The notes under the pieces are model-generated. The model was not told where the DNA came from, did no database searches, and saw only the letters and a list, made by a program, of their open reading frames with translations. A program made the translations under genes and the position numbers. From assembly GCA_018222805.1 (NCBI GenBank), contig JAAEZQ010000004.1, positions 98,248 to 162,247 of the forward strand: DNA of 64,000 bases, read 5' to 3'. Positions 21,230 through 31,713 of the stretch are shown piece after piece. The stretch's first letter is position 1; the number at the start of each line of letters is the position of its first letter. The DNA comes from Vibrionaceae bacterium. GTDB lineage: Bacteria; Pseudomonadota; Gammaproteobacteria; Enterobacterales; Vibrionaceae.

Positions 21230-21587
21230 GCGGCCAGCTTTACTCTCATTTGGATAAGCACTGACCGTAAAAGTTACTCACTAAATCTGCCTGAACACAG
21301 GGTTTAGAATTTAAAAATCCGTTCTGACAATCTCAATACAATATGCATGCCAACTTGGAACCTACATAAAAACCGAATGATTATATAAATATAAACAATA
21401 AGTTACATCAAAACAGCCACCAGCTCCATTCGATAAAGACCGAATGCGAGTTACTGATTTTTGCCGCTTTCGGTAACAATATGCCGCTAAAACACCTTAA
21501 CGTTGGTTGGAAGTTTTCGCACTTAAGGCATGGCACATAAGGCATTAAAATCTTCCCAAACGATTCAGATAAAACTGAGTATGAGCC
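21230..21587. other. Flagellin upstream region
   Basis: About 360 bases between flgL and the flagellin gene, AT-rich, with one imperfect sigma-54-like site (21338-21352). No sigma-28 site matching TAAA-N15-GCCGATAA was found by eye, and no gene. Confidence 0.5.
21338..21352 (-). promoter_or_regulatory. Possible sigma-54 site for flagellin
   Basis: Minus strand TGGCAT-N5-TTGT; the -24 element is good, the -12 has GT in place of GC. About 140 bases before the start codon. Confidence 0.35.
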
Positions 21588-22781
21588 CTAGATATAATTA
21601 AATAACGTCAGGTCTTTGGTTTTACCAAAAGCTTGTTGTGAGGCTTGCAAAGCGCGTGAATTCTCGCTGAATTCAATAACGGCTTTCGAGTAATCCAAGT
21701 CTTCAAAATTGCTCTTTGCCTTGGCCAGCGACAGATTAAAGTCTTCGTGGTTTTGCTCCTGAATATCGAGGGTACTTAGCCTTGCCCCGACATCCGTGCG
21801 TGCCTTGTTGAGATGAATAAATGCTGCCTGAAACTCTTCGGTCATTTGGTGTAATTTCGCTGTTGACGATGTATCCGAAACCGACTTATCCGACCATGAC
21901 ATGGCTTGTTTAAAGGTGTCGAAAATGCTGAAAGTCTCACGCTTAGCAATACCAATACTGTCGCCGGGCATGATCTGCCCTTTCACCTGCATTTTTAACC
22001 CGTTGTACTCAATGCCTTTCTCTGGGGAAAACTCATCCGCTTTCACGACTGTGCCGTCACGCTCTAACTGATAGCCAAACTTACCGTTATTCATATCAAC
22101 GAAAGTCACTCGGTAGGAAGCCGTATCTTTAGTGTCAGCGTTGGTCGCTTTGCCTAACAACAACTCTGAGCCGTTCTGCAACTCGTAATCTGGCTGGTAA
22201 TCACCAAACGGGTTGGGGATGTCCATAAACAATTTGCTGCCCGGGTCGTTCATTGGCATCTCAAGCATGCTGGATACTTTCATCTTGCGCTGATAGTCAT
22301 CACCGGCGTACTGCACACTGCCGTCTTTATCTCGATAAAAAGGCTGATTTTTCGGCTTAGTGCCCGCAAACACATAGTTGCCTGATTCGTCTTGTGCGTT
22401 TACTAAGTTCAGAAAGTTATTGGCAATTTCTTCCAGCTCACGCTTTTTGGCTTGTCTGTCTTCGACAGAGAGCGCACCGTTAATCATTTCCATGGTGAGA
22501 CGTTTTGATTCGTCAGCGAAACTCTCTGCGTTGGCGATGTTCACTTCGTGGTTTTCTAAACGGTTACGTACTAAAACAATCGAGCTTAAGTACTGCTGTA
22601 TTTGCTCTTGTTGCTGACCAATATTCTGAACGTAATGCGCGGCCAAAGGGTCATCACTTGGCTTGAGCAACTTCTTACCCGATGCAAGTTGTTCTTGATT
22701 GTGATGAACTTTATTCTCTTGCCGACGCAAGTCATTTTGTACGGACTGATAGTTATGGAAACTAGAAATTCGGGTTAACAC
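21588..22781 (-). CDS. flgL: Hook-filament junction protein FlgL
   Basis: A 397-residue HAP3. The N-terminal helical region (FHNYQSVQNDLRRQENKVHHNQEQLASGKK) and C-terminal region ending in ALQASQQAFGKTKDLTLFNYI-type sequence resemble flagellin ends, as expected for FlgL. It joins the filament to FlgK. Longer than E. coli FlgL, as usual in Vibrio. It starts 13 bases after flgK and shares its message. Confidence 0.93.
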   Translation of the reverse strand: MLTRISSFHNYQSVQNDLRRQENKVHHNQEQLASGKKLLKPSDDPLAAHYVQNIGQQQEQIQQYLSSIVLVRNRLENHEVNIANAESFADESKRLTMEMINGALSVEDRQAKKRELEEIANNFLNLVNAQDESGNYVFAGTKPKNQPFYRDKDGSVQYAGDDYQRKMKVSSMLEMPMNDPGSKLFMDIPNPFGDYQPDYELQNGSELLLGKATNADTKDTASYRVTFVDMNNGKFGYQLERDGTVVKADEFSPEKGIEYNGLKMQVKGQIMPGDSIGIAKRETFSIFDTFKQAMSWSDKSVSDTSSTAKLHQMTEEFQAAFIHLNKARTDVGARLSTLDIQEQNHEDFNLSLAKAKSNFEDLDYSKAVIEFSENSRALQASQQAFGKTKDLTLFNYI

Positions 22782-22794
22782 TTATTTCTTCTCC

Positions 22795-24735
22795 TTACCT
22801 CAGTTGTAAAATGGTGTTGAAGGTATCATTCGCAGCCTGCATCACACGTGACGACGCCATATAAGCCTGCTGAAATTTCATCATATTGGCAGCTTCTTCA
22901 TCTAAATTGACGCCGGAAATGGACGCCAAACGTTCTTGAGCTGATTCGTGTTCCAACTGCGCTACAGATGCCAAACGGTTAGCCGTTGCCGATTTCAGCC
23001 CCACCTGCGTATTTAGGTTGTGGTAAACATCAATCAGAGTGCTCGACTTGCCATCCATCATTTTGTTGGTCTGCAACTGCTGCATTTTCCTCAAGTTGCC
23101 GTTACCACCAGGTGATGGTACTAAGTTGGCGGTAAATTTGTCGTTCAGCAGCGCGCCTTCCGTAAGTTCAAAGATCGTCGTATCACCATTTTTATACAAC
23201 GGATGGCTCTTCGGCACTGAAATTTCAATGATTGGATTATCTTTATCTAACGGGTAAGAGTATTTGTCTGACAACAAGTTACCTTTGTTATCGGTAATCT
23301 TTAGCCACGCTTTGTCATGTTTTTCATCCGCGGGCTGAACCGTCACCTCGAACTCTTTGACATCACCTGCTTCATGAATCTTGAATTTTGCACTGCCTTG
23401 AGCAAACGTGGTTGACGCTTCATAGCTTTGCGCCGCAATGGACTTCGCATCGTTGGTTTCCATTTTAATGATGGCAGCACCACTGCGGGTAGGACGCAAC
23501 AATACTCGTTCGCCAGCGGCAAGGCCTTCACCAATCTGCACTCTCATACCATCCAGTACAAAAGAAGAGTCCGACTGATCGATATCCAACTGAACCGGAT
23601 CACCTTTCGGAGTCGTGACACTATACTGGTCGCCATCATAGCGCAGCGTATACTCCCCACCTTTGAGTGCCGAGATATCATCCACATAAACGGCCACTTC
23701 TGCCTGAGAGTCAGGCGCGGCGGACACACGTGATTGCGCAACCAGCTCCGAGTTTATATCTGTAAATACGTCTTTACCGATTTTGCCATTGAGATCCAAA
23801 CCTTGGGATTGCAATTGATTCACTTTGAATGAGAAGCCCGTAGCCAGCCTGCCCATCTCATCGAGCAACTGGGGAATGTGCTGGTCACGCATATCAAGTA
23901 AAGCGCCAATTTTTCCGTCGATATCATCTGCTTTAATCGCCTTAATACCATTCCCTTCCACCATGGCTAAACGTCGCTGGTGAACGTCTGGATAGCCATC
24001 AATCATTTTTAACTGACTGGCTTCGGTGCCAGATACTAAGGTGTGGCCATTACCAATGTGAACGTTAAACCCTTCTGCGTTTTTACGTGGGGTGACCGTT
24101 ACCTTAGTGTATTCAGACAGTTCCTTAATCAGTTTTTCATGTTGATCCATCAGATCATTGTGAGGCCCCGGAGTACGCATCATTAAACGGTGAGTATCGC
24201 GAACCTCTAACGCGATTTGATTGATACGTTCAATGCCCATATCCAACTTTTTGTTGGTCACATCAGACTGTAAACGCACTGTTTCATGGAAATCGTTCAA
24301 TGTGTCAGAAAAGATTTTTGATTTTTCAAGCACCACTTTACGCGCGCCTAAATCATTTGGCGTGTCAGACATGGTTTTAACCGCATCAAACCATTCATTG
24401 AGATTTTCAGGGATCTTCTTCGAGGCAACCGAGCTCAACATACCTGACAGCATGTCGAGATTATCTTGAGTATCTACTTTGTTAGCATTGTTGGTCGACG
24501 CCAAGTTGAGTTCATTAACGGCAAACTGATCCCAAGAGCGGCGAACATTTTCCACATGTACGCCCATGCCATAAGTGGCTCCACCAAACTGGCGCGGATC
24601 GTTCGTACCTTGAACCACCGACTGACGACTGTAACCCTCTGTATTAACATTAGAAATGTTATGACCAGTGGTGTTCAACTGTCTCTGAGCGGTAAGCACA
24701 CTTTGAGTACCTACATTCAGAAGATCTGACGCCAT
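22795..24735 (-). CDS. flgK: Hook-filament junction protein FlgK
   Basis: A 646-residue HAP1. The N-terminus LLNVGTQSVLTAQRQL followed by NISNVNTEGYSRQ is the axial-protein signature; the C-terminus MMKFQQAYMASSRVMQAAN is the matching conserved helix. First junction protein on the hook. A sigma-54 site lies about 57 bases upstream, so flgKL form their own operon inside the cluster. Confidence 0.95.
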   Translation of the reverse strand: MASDLLNVGTQSVLTAQRQLNTTGHNISNVNTEGYSRQSVVQGTNDPRQFGGATYGMGVHVENVRRSWDQFAVNELNLASTNNANKVDTQDNLDMLSGMLSSVASKKIPENLNEWFDAVKTMSDTPNDLGARKVVLEKSKIFSDTLNDFHETVRLQSDVTNKKLDMGIERINQIALEVRDTHRLMMRTPGPHNDLMDQHEKLIKELSEYTKVTVTPRKNAEGFNVHIGNGHTLVSGTEASQLKMIDGYPDVHQRRLAMVEGNGIKAIKADDIDGKIGALLDMRDQHIPQLLDEMGRLATGFSFKVNQLQSQGLDLNGKIGKDVFTDINSELVAQSRVSAAPDSQAEVAVYVDDISALKGGEYTLRYDGDQYSVTTPKGDPVQLDIDQSDSSFVLDGMRVQIGEGLAAGERVLLRPTRSGAAIIKMETNDAKSIAAQSYEASTTFAQGSAKFKIHEAGDVKEFEVTVQPADEKHDKAWLKITDNKGNLLSDKYSYPLDKDNPIIEISVPKSHPLYKNGDTTIFELTEGALLNDKFTANLVPSPGGNGNLRKMQQLQTNKMMDGKSSTLIDVYHNLNTQVGLKSATANRLASVAQLEHESAQERLASISGVNLDEEAANMMKFQQAYMASSRVMQAANDTFNTILQLR

Positions 24736-24791
24736 ACATGTCCCCCAAAAACGAAAAAACCGGTAAAAGTCCGATCACTAATACAAATAAA

Positions 24792-24806
24792 GCAAAAGGT
24801 ATGCCA
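24792..24806 (-). promoter_or_regulatory. Sigma-54 promoter of flgKL
   Basis: Minus strand TGGCAT-ACCTT-TTGC, a good -24/-12 element with the correct 5-base spacer, in the 155-base gap between flgJ and flgK. Confidence 0.7.
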
Positions 24807-24890
24807 AACGTAGGAACAAGGAGGAACTGTCGATAAAATAAAGGCTTGCTCAATGGCAAGCCTCAGAAATGAGAGAAAAACAACGGGAGA

Positions 24891-25817
24891 CTACATGCTT
24901 TCTATTTTCTGTTTAACTTGCAGAACTTTATCCGCGTAGCCAGGATCAGTTGCATAACCGGCACGTTGAATGTCACGAATGAATGACTCAGAATCGCCAC
25001 GTCTTTGCAGAGCGACCTCATAACGCGGATTATCGTTTAAGAATCGAACGTAATCGTTGAAGCTATCTTGGTAGCTTGAGTACGATCGGAACGCCGCAGT
25101 TTCTTTCACTGGTGTATTGTCATGAAACTCTAATGTTTGAGTGGTGATTTTATCACCCTGCCAACTGCGATCAGCTTTGATATTAAATAGATTGTTGCTG
25201 CTACCACGTGCATTCTTAATCACTTTTTGCCCCCACCCCGTTTCCAACGCTGCTTGGGCAAGAAGCAATGATGGTTCAATGCCTAGCGCTTTGGCCGCCT
25301 TTTCTGCATAAGGCTTCATTGAACTGACAAAAGATTCTGGGGAATCGAATCGAGCCGGTACACTGTTAGAGCGAGTTAATTCGCCAGATTCAATCAAGCG
25401 CTGCTCTATTTCACGTGCTTTTTGCGGGTCAACACGGCGATACTCCACGGCATTATTTGTCGCATCACGCACAGCGGTTTCACTCTTATCGCCACCCTGT
25501 CCTACTGTCAGCTGAGCCACAATCATATCTGCCAGCCCCATTGAACCCGAAGCACTCAACTCACTCGCCATCTGCTCATCCAACATCTGACGGTAAAACT
25601 TTTCGTTCTGACTGTTCATGAAGTTCGACTCGAAACCTTCGTTTGCTTCACGCATCGATTTGAGCATCATAGAGGTAAAAATGGATTCAAACTGACGCGC
25701 TGCCGCACGTAACGCTTCGTGCTCACTATCTTTACCCTCTTTTACTGCTTTCTGTCTTAGCGTATCGAGTGAGCTGATGTCGTGGATAAAGCCAATATCG
25801 TTAGGATTCTTAATCAT
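24891..25817 (-). CDS. flgJ: Rod-capping muramidase FlgJ
   Basis: A 308-residue periplasmic protein with two domains: an N-terminal rod-cap region (about 30-110, FESIFTSMMLKSMREANEGF) and a C-terminal peptidoglycan hydrolase of the glucosaminidase family with the catalytic glutamate in ALETGWGQ near residue 193. It opens the murein for the rod. Follows flgI after 17 bases. Confidence 0.93.
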   Translation of the reverse strand: MIKNPNDIGFIHDISSLDTLRQKAVKEGKDSEHEALRAAARQFESIFTSMMLKSMREANEGFESNFMNSQNEKFYRQMLDEQMASELSASGSMGLADMIVAQLTVGQGGDKSETAVRDATNNAVEYRRVDPQKAREIEQRLIESGELTRSNSVPARFDSPESFVSSMKPYAEKAAKALGIEPSLLLAQAALETGWGQKVIKNARGSSNNLFNIKADRSWQGDKITTQTLEFHDNTPVKETAAFRSYSSYQDSFNDYVRFLNDNPRYEVALQRRGDSESFIRDIQRAGYATDPGYADKVLQVKQKIESM

Positions 25818-25834
25818 TGTCGCCTCCTAATGAC

Positions 25835-26926
25835 TTAGATGATGATCAACTGGCCTTCAATCGCACCAGCTTGTTTTAATGCCTGTAAAATCGCCATCAA
25901 GTCTGAAGGCGCAGCGCCGACTTCATTGACCGCGCGAACCAAATCATCCAACGTCAGGCCCGGCTCAAACTTGAACATCTTGCCCTGCTCTTCGTTTACT
26001 TCAATGTCAGAATCCGGAACGACAACAGTCTGGCCGCCCGAGAAGGCATTCGGCTGACTCACGCTGAGGTTTTCTTTGATGGAAACCGTCATACCACCAT
26101 GCGTTACGGCTGCTGGCTTAAGGCGCACATGCTTACCGACAACAATGGTCCCCGTACGGGAATTAACGATGATTTTTGCGGCACTATCTGCTGGTTCGAA
26201 TTCCAGGTTTTCAATCGCAGATAGAAACGCGACTCGCTGGCTAACATCACGTGGTGCGCGCACACGAACGGAAGTCGCATCGACCGGACTGGCCATTTGA
26301 GGGCCAAGGAAGTTGTTAACCGCATCGGCCATACGTTGGGCCGTCGTGAAATCAGACTCTAGCAGGTTGAAAGTGATGTAGTCGCCGCGACCAAATGGGT
26401 TAGGAATTTCTCGCTCTACCGTCGCACCACTAGAGATAAGCCCCACTGTTGGGTTATTGCCAACTATCTTTGAGCCATCGGCACCTTCCGCACTGAAGCC
26501 ACTGACAACCAGATTACCTTGTGCAACGGCATACACCTGACCATCTAAACCTTTTAAGAAGGTTTGTAGCAACGTACCACCACGCAGGCTTTTCGCACTG
26601 CCGATGGATGACACGGTGACATCGACTTGCTGACCTGGCTTAGAAAAAGGCGGCAATGTTGCCGTTACCATCACAGCGGCAACGTTTTTGATTTTTGGCT
26701 TGGTGCCCGGCGGCATTTGAATGCCGAAGTTTTGCAGCATGGCCGCGAAGCTTTGTTCCGTAAACGGATTGGACTCTCCGGTACCAGGTAATCCTGAAAC
26801 TAAACCATAACCCACAAGTTGGTTGCTACGAACCCCTGCCACTTGCGCGACGTCTTTGATGCGTGCGGCTTGAGCAGCAGTTGAAAACAGGGCAACACTC
26901 AGGAGGAGTAAAAAGATTTTTTTCAT
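25835..26926 (-). CDS. flgI: Flagellar P-ring protein FlgI
   Basis: A 363-residue periplasmic P-ring subunit with a Sec signal peptide (cleavage after AAQA). [28 protein letters not shown] start and the end [10 protein letters not shown] are hallmarks. Full length. It builds the ring in peptidoglycan around the rod. Confidence 0.95.
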   Translation of the reverse strand: MKKIFLLLLSVALFSTAAQAARIKDVAQVAGVRSNQLVGYGLVSGLPGTGESNPFTEQSFAAMLQNFGIQMPPGTKPKIKNVAAVMVTATLPPFSKPGQQVDVTVSSIGSAKSLRGGTLLQTFLKGLDGQVYAVAQGNLVVSGFSAEGADGSKIVGNNPTVGLISSGATVEREIPNPFGRGDYITFNLLESDFTTAQRMADAVNNFLGPQMASPVDATSVRVRAPRDVSQRVAFLSAIENLEFEPADSAAKIIVNSRTGTIVVGKHVRLKPAAVTHGGMTVSIKENLSVSQPNAFSGGQTVVVPDSDIEVNEEQGKMFKFEPGLTLDDLVRAVNEVGAAPSDLMAILQALKQAGAIEGQLIII

Positions 26927-26968
26927 GCTTACCTATCTCTAGCAGTTAAATTGCCGCCGTGCGGCATC

Positions 26969-27745
26969 TTAAAGCGCTACATTAAAGAATCGTGCCAAGA
27001 ACCCCGGCTCTTGCATATCTTGTTGCAAACCCGTCCCTGAATACTGAATGCGGGCATTCGATACGCGGTTTGAAGCGATTGTATTATCAAAATTGATGTC
27101 ATCAGGACGAATGGTGCCACTCAAACGAATGTACTCATCACCCGTATTCAGCGTCATCCACTTCTCGCCGCGGATAACCAGATTACCGTTAGCCAGTACT
27201 TCAATCACTTCGACAGTAATGTAACCGCTGATACTGTTACTCTGTTTCGCTGAAGAGTCCCCCACAAAGCTGTTACTGCTGTTCAAGTCGTAAGAAAAGT
27301 TGTAATTGCCGCCGACTTGCAGTTCTTGCCCACCGACAGACAGCGGGTCCATGGTCGAATCGTTGCTTTTCGATAAATCCGCGTTAGCACTCTTGGTCGC
27401 GCTCGTGGTTTCATCTAACGTGACAGTGATGATGTCGCCAATACCACGAGGCTTGGAGTCGTCATAAAGATCAGTTATGTGTTCTGAACTGAATAATGAA
27501 CCTGTTGCCGCAGCATAGTGTTCCGGCTTCTGTTTTGGATGGATTGGAGCCCATGCAGGATCGCCAGCCACCGGATCACTTCTGCCGCGTAAAGTGTCGA
27601 CAATGCCACTGCTGTCTTCTGATTTATCACCTTCAACCGCGTCAACCACCGTCGTTGCTTGAGAGACTTCATCGGCTTCAATCGGTTCTAACATGGCACA
27701 GCCAGACATGGTGCTGATGAGCACAAGCAGGTAAATACGCTTCAT
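26969..27745 (-). CDS. flgH: Flagellar L-ring lipoprotein FlgH
   Basis: A 258-residue outer-membrane lipoprotein with lipobox MSGC at about residues 12-15. [20 protein letters not shown] and [19 protein letters not shown] are conserved FlgH blocks. The start at 27745 is preferred to one 21 bases upstream because AAGGAG lies 7 bases before it. Confidence 0.94.
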   Translation of the reverse strand: MKRIYLLVLISTMSGCAMLEPIEADEVSQATTVVDAVEGDKSEDSSGIVDTLRGRSDPVAGDPAWAPIHPKQKPEHYAAATGSLFSSEHITDLYDDSKPRGIGDIITVTLDETTSATKSANADLSKSNDSTMDPLSVGGQELQVGGNYNFSYDLNSSNSFVGDSSAKQSNSISGYITVEVIEVLANGNLVIRGEKWMTLNTGDEYIRLSGTIRPDDINFDNTIASNRVSNARIQYSGTGLQQDMQEPGFLARFFNVAL

Positions 27746-27778
27746 CACAAGCTCCTTCTTAATCACGATGATTAACCG

Positions 27779-28567
27779 TTAAAGCTGTTGGTTAACGAAG
27801 CTCATCATCTTATCGACGGACGAGATCACTTTAGAGTTCATTTCATAAACTCGCTGCGCTTCGATCATATTGACCAACTCTTCGGTCACGTTAACGTTCG
27901 ACGCTTCCAGCATGGATTGGCGAATTTCACCCAAACCGTCCAGCCCTGGTACACCTTCTTGCGGGTCACCGCTTGCACCAGTCGGCAAATAAAGGTTCTG
28001 ACCAATTGGTTCAAGGCCGCCCGGATTGACAAAATCGGTGATTGTCAGCTGACCGACGACTTGGTTGTCTTGCTGACCACGAACACGGACAGACACTTCA
28101 CCGTCCGTACCAACAGTGATTGAGATTGCATCTTCAGGAATGACAATTTCTGGTTCTACTGGGTAGCCAGAACCTGACGTCACTAGGGTGCCTTCACCGT
28201 TCAGCGTGAATTGACCATTACGCGTATAACCGATGTTGCCATCCGGCAAAGTCACCTGAAAGAAACCATCGCCTTCCACCATCATATCCAGCGCATTAGT
28301 GGTGGTTTGTGCGTTACCGTGGGTGTGCACTTTTTGCGTGGCAACCACTTTAGAACCCGCGCCCAGCATCAAACCACTTGGTAACTCTGTGTTCTGCGAA
28401 GACTGGCCGCCTGGCTGATTAATGTTCTGATAAAACAAGTCTTCGAATACGGCACGGCTCTTTTTATAGCCAACCGTTGAGGCGTTCGCTAGGTTGTTTG
28501 AAATCGTTGCGATATTGGTTTGCTGGGCGTCTAAACCGGTTTTACTAACCCATAGTGCTGGATGCAT
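27779..28567 (-). CDS. flgG: Distal rod protein FlgG
   Basis: A 262-residue axial rod protein. N-terminal ALWVSKTGLDAQQTNIATI with NNLANASTVGYKK and C-terminal MIEAQRVYEMNSKVIS are the conserved helices. It forms the distal rod. In line after flgF with an 18-base gap. Confidence 0.96.
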   Translation of the reverse strand: MHPALWVSKTGLDAQQTNIATISNNLANASTVGYKKSRAVFEDLFYQNINQPGGQSSQNTELPSGLMLGAGSKVVATQKVHTHGNAQTTTNALDMMVEGDGFFQVTLPDGNIGYTRNGQFTLNGEGTLVTSGSGYPVEPEIVIPEDAISITVGTDGEVSVRVRGQQDNQVVGQLTITDFVNPGGLEPIGQNLYLPTGASGDPQEGVPGLDGLGEIRQSMLEASNVNVTEELVNMIEAQRVYEMNSKVISSVDKMMSFVNQQL

Positions 28568-28585
28568 TGTGAACCTCTAACTCTG

Positions 28586-29335
28586 TTAACTCATACGAAG
28601 CAGTGAATCTGAAGACTTATCCATCTCTTCAGCGGTGCTCATCATCTTGACTTGCATTTCAAATTGGCGCTGAAGGTCAATCAGTGCCGTCATTTCACCT
28701 ACGGCATTGACGTTACTACCTTCAATGGCACCCGTTTGGATACTGATGGTTGCGTCTGCTTCGTAAGGCTGGTTTGGAGTTTTATGGCGAAATAAGCCAT
28801 TGGTGTCTTTAAATAAGTTTCGATCTTCAGTTTTTACAAGCTTGATACGATCAACTACTTGTAATTCTTCTGCTGGTGCACCTTGCGGCAGTACAGAGAT
28901 GGTGCCGTCACGACCGATTTCAATTTTAGAGAGAGGAATAGGCAACGTAATCGGTGCATCATTCTCACCCAGTACAACGTGGCCACTTGCGTTAGTCAGT
29001 AAACCATTTTGATCGACTTTTAAGTTGCCGTTACGGGTCAACCCTTCTTTGCCGGTATGGTCTAAGACAGACAGCCAACCACTGCCTTCGATAGTAATAT
29101 CTAAATCGCGACCAGTGGTGATCACACTGCCTTGAGCAAAGTTATGTCCTGGGCGCTCAGTCATGCTAAACACTCGTGAAGGATGTCCTTCACCATAGGC
29201 TTGCATCGAACGAGCTTGTGCCAAATCAGCACGAAAACCTGTTGTGCTTACGTTGGCCAGGTTGTTGGCACGCAATTGCAGAGCCTGCATGTTTTGCTTG
29301 GCGCCGCTCATTGCGAGAAACAGTGCGCGATCCAT
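28586..29335 (-). CDS. flgF: Proximal rod protein FlgF
   Basis: A 249-residue rod protein, shorter than FlgG. N-terminal FLAMSGAKQNMQALQL with NNLANVSTTGFR; C-terminal LQRQFEMQVKMMSTAEEMD. A sigma-54 site just upstream suggests that flgFGHIJ form one operon. Confidence 0.95.
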   Translation of the reverse strand: MDRALFLAMSGAKQNMQALQLRANNLANVSTTGFRADLAQARSMQAYGEGHPSRVFSMTERPGHNFAQGSVITTGRDLDITIEGSGWLSVLDHTGKEGLTRNGNLKVDQNGLLTNASGHVVLGENDAPITLPIPLSKIEIGRDGTISVLPQGAPAEELQVVDRIKLVKTEDRNLFKDTNGLFRHKTPNQPYEADATISIQTGAIEGSNVNAVGEMTALIDLQRQFEMQVKMMSTAEEMDKSSDSLLRMS

Positions 29336-29373
29336 AAATTACTCCCTAAAGTCCTCTGTACTTGAGAGTAAAA

Positions 29374-29388
29374 GCAATACTTATGCCA
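29374..29388 (-). promoter_or_regulatory. Sigma-54 promoter of flgFGHIJ
   Basis: Minus strand TGGCAT-AAGTA-TTGC with the correct spacer, 39 bases before flgF. Confidence 0.7.
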
Positions 29389-29643
29389 AAGTAAAATAAG
29401 CTTAATATTCAATGCATTAAGTTGACAGTAAAAGGTGTGGAGGCAATTTTTCGAGAATGAGTAAGGAAAGAGGCAAGCTTTTGATCCACTAAGCGGCAAT
29501 AGCGGCAACTTGGAGATCAAATTGTGCTTAGCCCAAAATGAGTTTTTTTGGGCTAAGCATCAGATCAATATCATGAGGTAATCAAGTGAGCCGCCGAGCA
29601 GCGTCACTGATAAAGCAGATTATCGGGCTATCGCTCTAGCGCT
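29389..29643. other. flgE-flgF intergenic region
   Basis: Together with the promoter region a 308-base gap. Apart from the sigma-54 site and the 13-bp hairpin at 29526-29558, nothing coding is seen. Confidence 0.6.
29526..29558 (-). terminator. Long perfect hairpin after flgE
   Basis: 13-bp perfect stem GCTTAGCCCAAAA / TTTTGGGCTAAGC with a 7-base loop, about 90 bases beyond the flgE stop. No T-run follows on either strand, so it may mainly protect the flgBCDE mRNA end or terminate weakly. Confidence 0.5.
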
Positions 29644-30957
29644 CTAGCGGATCTGCAAGATATTTTGTTGTAACTGGTTATGCACTTCTAACGAACGGGA
29701 GTTAGCCTGGAAGTTCCGCTGAGCAGAAATGAGATCCACCAGCTCCTGAGTCATGTCAATGTTTGACTGCTCCAGTACACCGTTATTGAGGGTACCAAAC
29801 GAACCTTTATTGGATTCACCCCAGATTTTGTCACCTGAAAACTGAGTCGAATCCCACTGAGTACCACCTTTCTTATCCAAGCCCTGCTCATTAGGAACAC
29901 GAACGAGCGCAACGCGACCCAAAGTTACGTTTTCACCGTTTGAGTACGTACCCAATACGCTGCCGTTTTCATCGAAGTCAACTTTAGTCAGAAAACCCGT
30001 CGTTGCACCATCTTCATTAAACTTGGTCAACTCAAACGGAGCCGCAAACTGTGTGGCAGAGTCCAAACCAAAGTTAAGTGTTTGAGCGGGATCGGCACCA
30101 TTCAGATTCACAGGAGAGGTGTTTGTAGCCTGATCACCTAACGCAACAGAGGTAATTGGATTGCCACTATTCAAACTTGCCAAGGTACCATCGTTATTGA
30201 ATTTCATGGTGTGACCAACATGACCAGTTGCCGTTTGAGCATCACCTGCCGCAACGTTAAGCGGCTTCTCACCGTCTTTATCCGTTACCGTGTAGTAAGT
30301 GTTCCAGGTATTCGGTTGAGTCTGATCTTTCAAGTAGTAGGTGGTTAACTTGTAAGACTGGCCCATTGAGTCATAAATAGTTGAAGACGTTGAACGGTTA
30401 TAAGTCTCTGGATCAGAAAAATCAAACTGGGTTGGATCTTTCAAATCACCGTTAGCTGGTAAGTTTACGCCTACTTCAATATTCGCTGTCTGTTTTGGCT
30501 TACCAAACTCGGCTGGAATATTGATTGGCTGTGGCTCATAGGATGTCACCTCGCCAGAGTCTGGGTTTACCTGATAACCTAGCAGGAACTCATCGTTCGC
30601 CGTTACCATGTAGTTGTCTTTATTCAAATGGAACGCACCGTTACGTGTCATTTCATTTTGCTGTGGAATCAGGCGGTCTTTCGCCACGGCGAAGAAACCC
30701 GTTCCAGATACGCGTAAATCCATCGGGTTATTGGTGTAAACACTTGACCCTTCATGGAACTGCTGTGCCACCTGGCTAGCTTGAGCACCACCACCCGGCG
30801 TGGTTTTGGCGTTGGTGAACAAAGAATTGGAGTATACATCAGCGAACTCTGCACGAGACTCTTTAAAGCCGTACGTATTGGCATTCGCAATATTGTTACT
30901 GGTGGTGTTTAAATCCAATTGAGCAGCGGACAAACCGCTTAAAGATACATATGACAT
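29644..30957 (-). CDS. flgE: Flagellar hook protein FlgE
   Basis: A 437-residue hook subunit. N-terminal LSGLSAAQLDLNTTSNNIANANTYGFKES and C-terminal LVDLISAQRNFQANSRSL-type helices match; the middle is the exposed hook domain. About 35 residues longer than E. coli FlgE, as common in Vibrio. Confidence 0.95.
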   Translation of the reverse strand: MSYVSLSGLSAAQLDLNTTSNNIANANTYGFKESRAEFADVYSNSLFTNAKTTPGGGAQASQVAQQFHEGSSVYTNNPMDLRVSGTGFFAVAKDRLIPQQNEMTRNGAFHLNKDNYMVTANDEFLLGYQVNPDSGEVTSYEPQPINIPAEFGKPKQTANIEVGVNLPANGDLKDPTQFDFSDPETYNRSTSSTIYDSMGQSYKLTTYYLKDQTQPNTWNTYYTVTDKDGEKPLNVAAGDAQTATGHVGHTMKFNNDGTLASLNSGNPITSVALGDQATNTSPVNLNGADPAQTLNFGLDSATQFAAPFELTKFNEDGATTGFLTKVDFDENGSVLGTYSNGENVTLGRVALVRVPNEQGLDKKGGTQWDSTQFSGDKIWGESNKGSFGTLNNGVLEQSNIDMTQELVDLISAQRNFQANSRSLEVHNQLQQNILQIR

Positions 30958-30988
30958 TCCAAAGTCTCCTGATCTCGCGTGTTATGAT

Positions 30989-31696
30989 TTACGCTTTGCC
31001 AACTTCCAATACTTCTGCAAGTCGAACTGGCGATTCAAAACCCGCCAGATTGAGTAATACGTTTCCGTCACCCTTACCTAGTAATACACTGTTTACGTTG
31101 GCATAAGTGGATACTGGGAACTCTTGCGACTCCCCATCAACTAAGCCAGATGCTTTCACTTTGTATTTACCGGCAGGCAATGGATTCCCACTTTCATCAT
31201 TACCGTCCCAGAGTACACGTGTGTCACCGGCTGGTTTCGCCCCGACCTCAAAAGTACGAACCAATTGACCAGCTTCGTCTTCTACACGAACAAATAAATT
31301 GTCGATAGATTGCGAAAGCTTAACCATTGCTGCCATTGGTGCCTCGTCTTGCTTCACACCCGCTGCGCCAGGAACCAACACATCTCGCCCAACCAGAGAG
31401 GAAGCTTGTAACGCTTGGTTCGATGTCATTGACGAGTTCAGACTCTCAAACTGAGTGTTCATTTTGCCGATGCCATCGACTGTCGCAAATGATGCCATTT
31501 GCGCAATCATCTGGTCATTACTGACTGGCTTAAATGGGTCCTGCTGAGACAATTGCTTCGTGAGCAGAGATAGGAAGTCTTCCTGTTTCAGGTCCTGCTT
31601 ACCTGTACTCTCTTCCGCTTTTTTGTTCTCTTGTAGGCTTTTGAGCTGGTCGATGTAGGACAAGCCGCTTTGACCAACGTTGTTAAATCCGGCCAT
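30989..31696 (-). CDS. flgD: Hook assembly scaffold FlgD
   Basis: A 235-residue hook cap. The N-terminal KQDLKQEDFLSLLTKQLSQQDPFKP is the typical FlgD motif; the C-terminal half is Ig/Tudor-like with VLWDGNDESGNPLPAGKY. Required for hook polymerisation; not in the finished structure. Confidence 0.94.
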   Translation of the reverse strand: MAGFNNVGQSGLSYIDQLKSLQENKKAEESTGKQDLKQEDFLSLLTKQLSQQDPFKPVSNDQMIAQMASFATVDGIGKMNTQFESLNSSMTSNQALQASSLVGRDVLVPGAAGVKQDEAPMAAMVKLSQSIDNLFVRVEDEAGQLVRTFEVGAKPAGDTRVLWDGNDESGNPLPAGKYKVKASGLVDGESQEFPVSTYANVNSVLLGKGDGNVLLNLAGFESPVRLAEVLEVGKA

Positions 31697-31713
31697 ACGC
31701 TACCTCCTTATCC

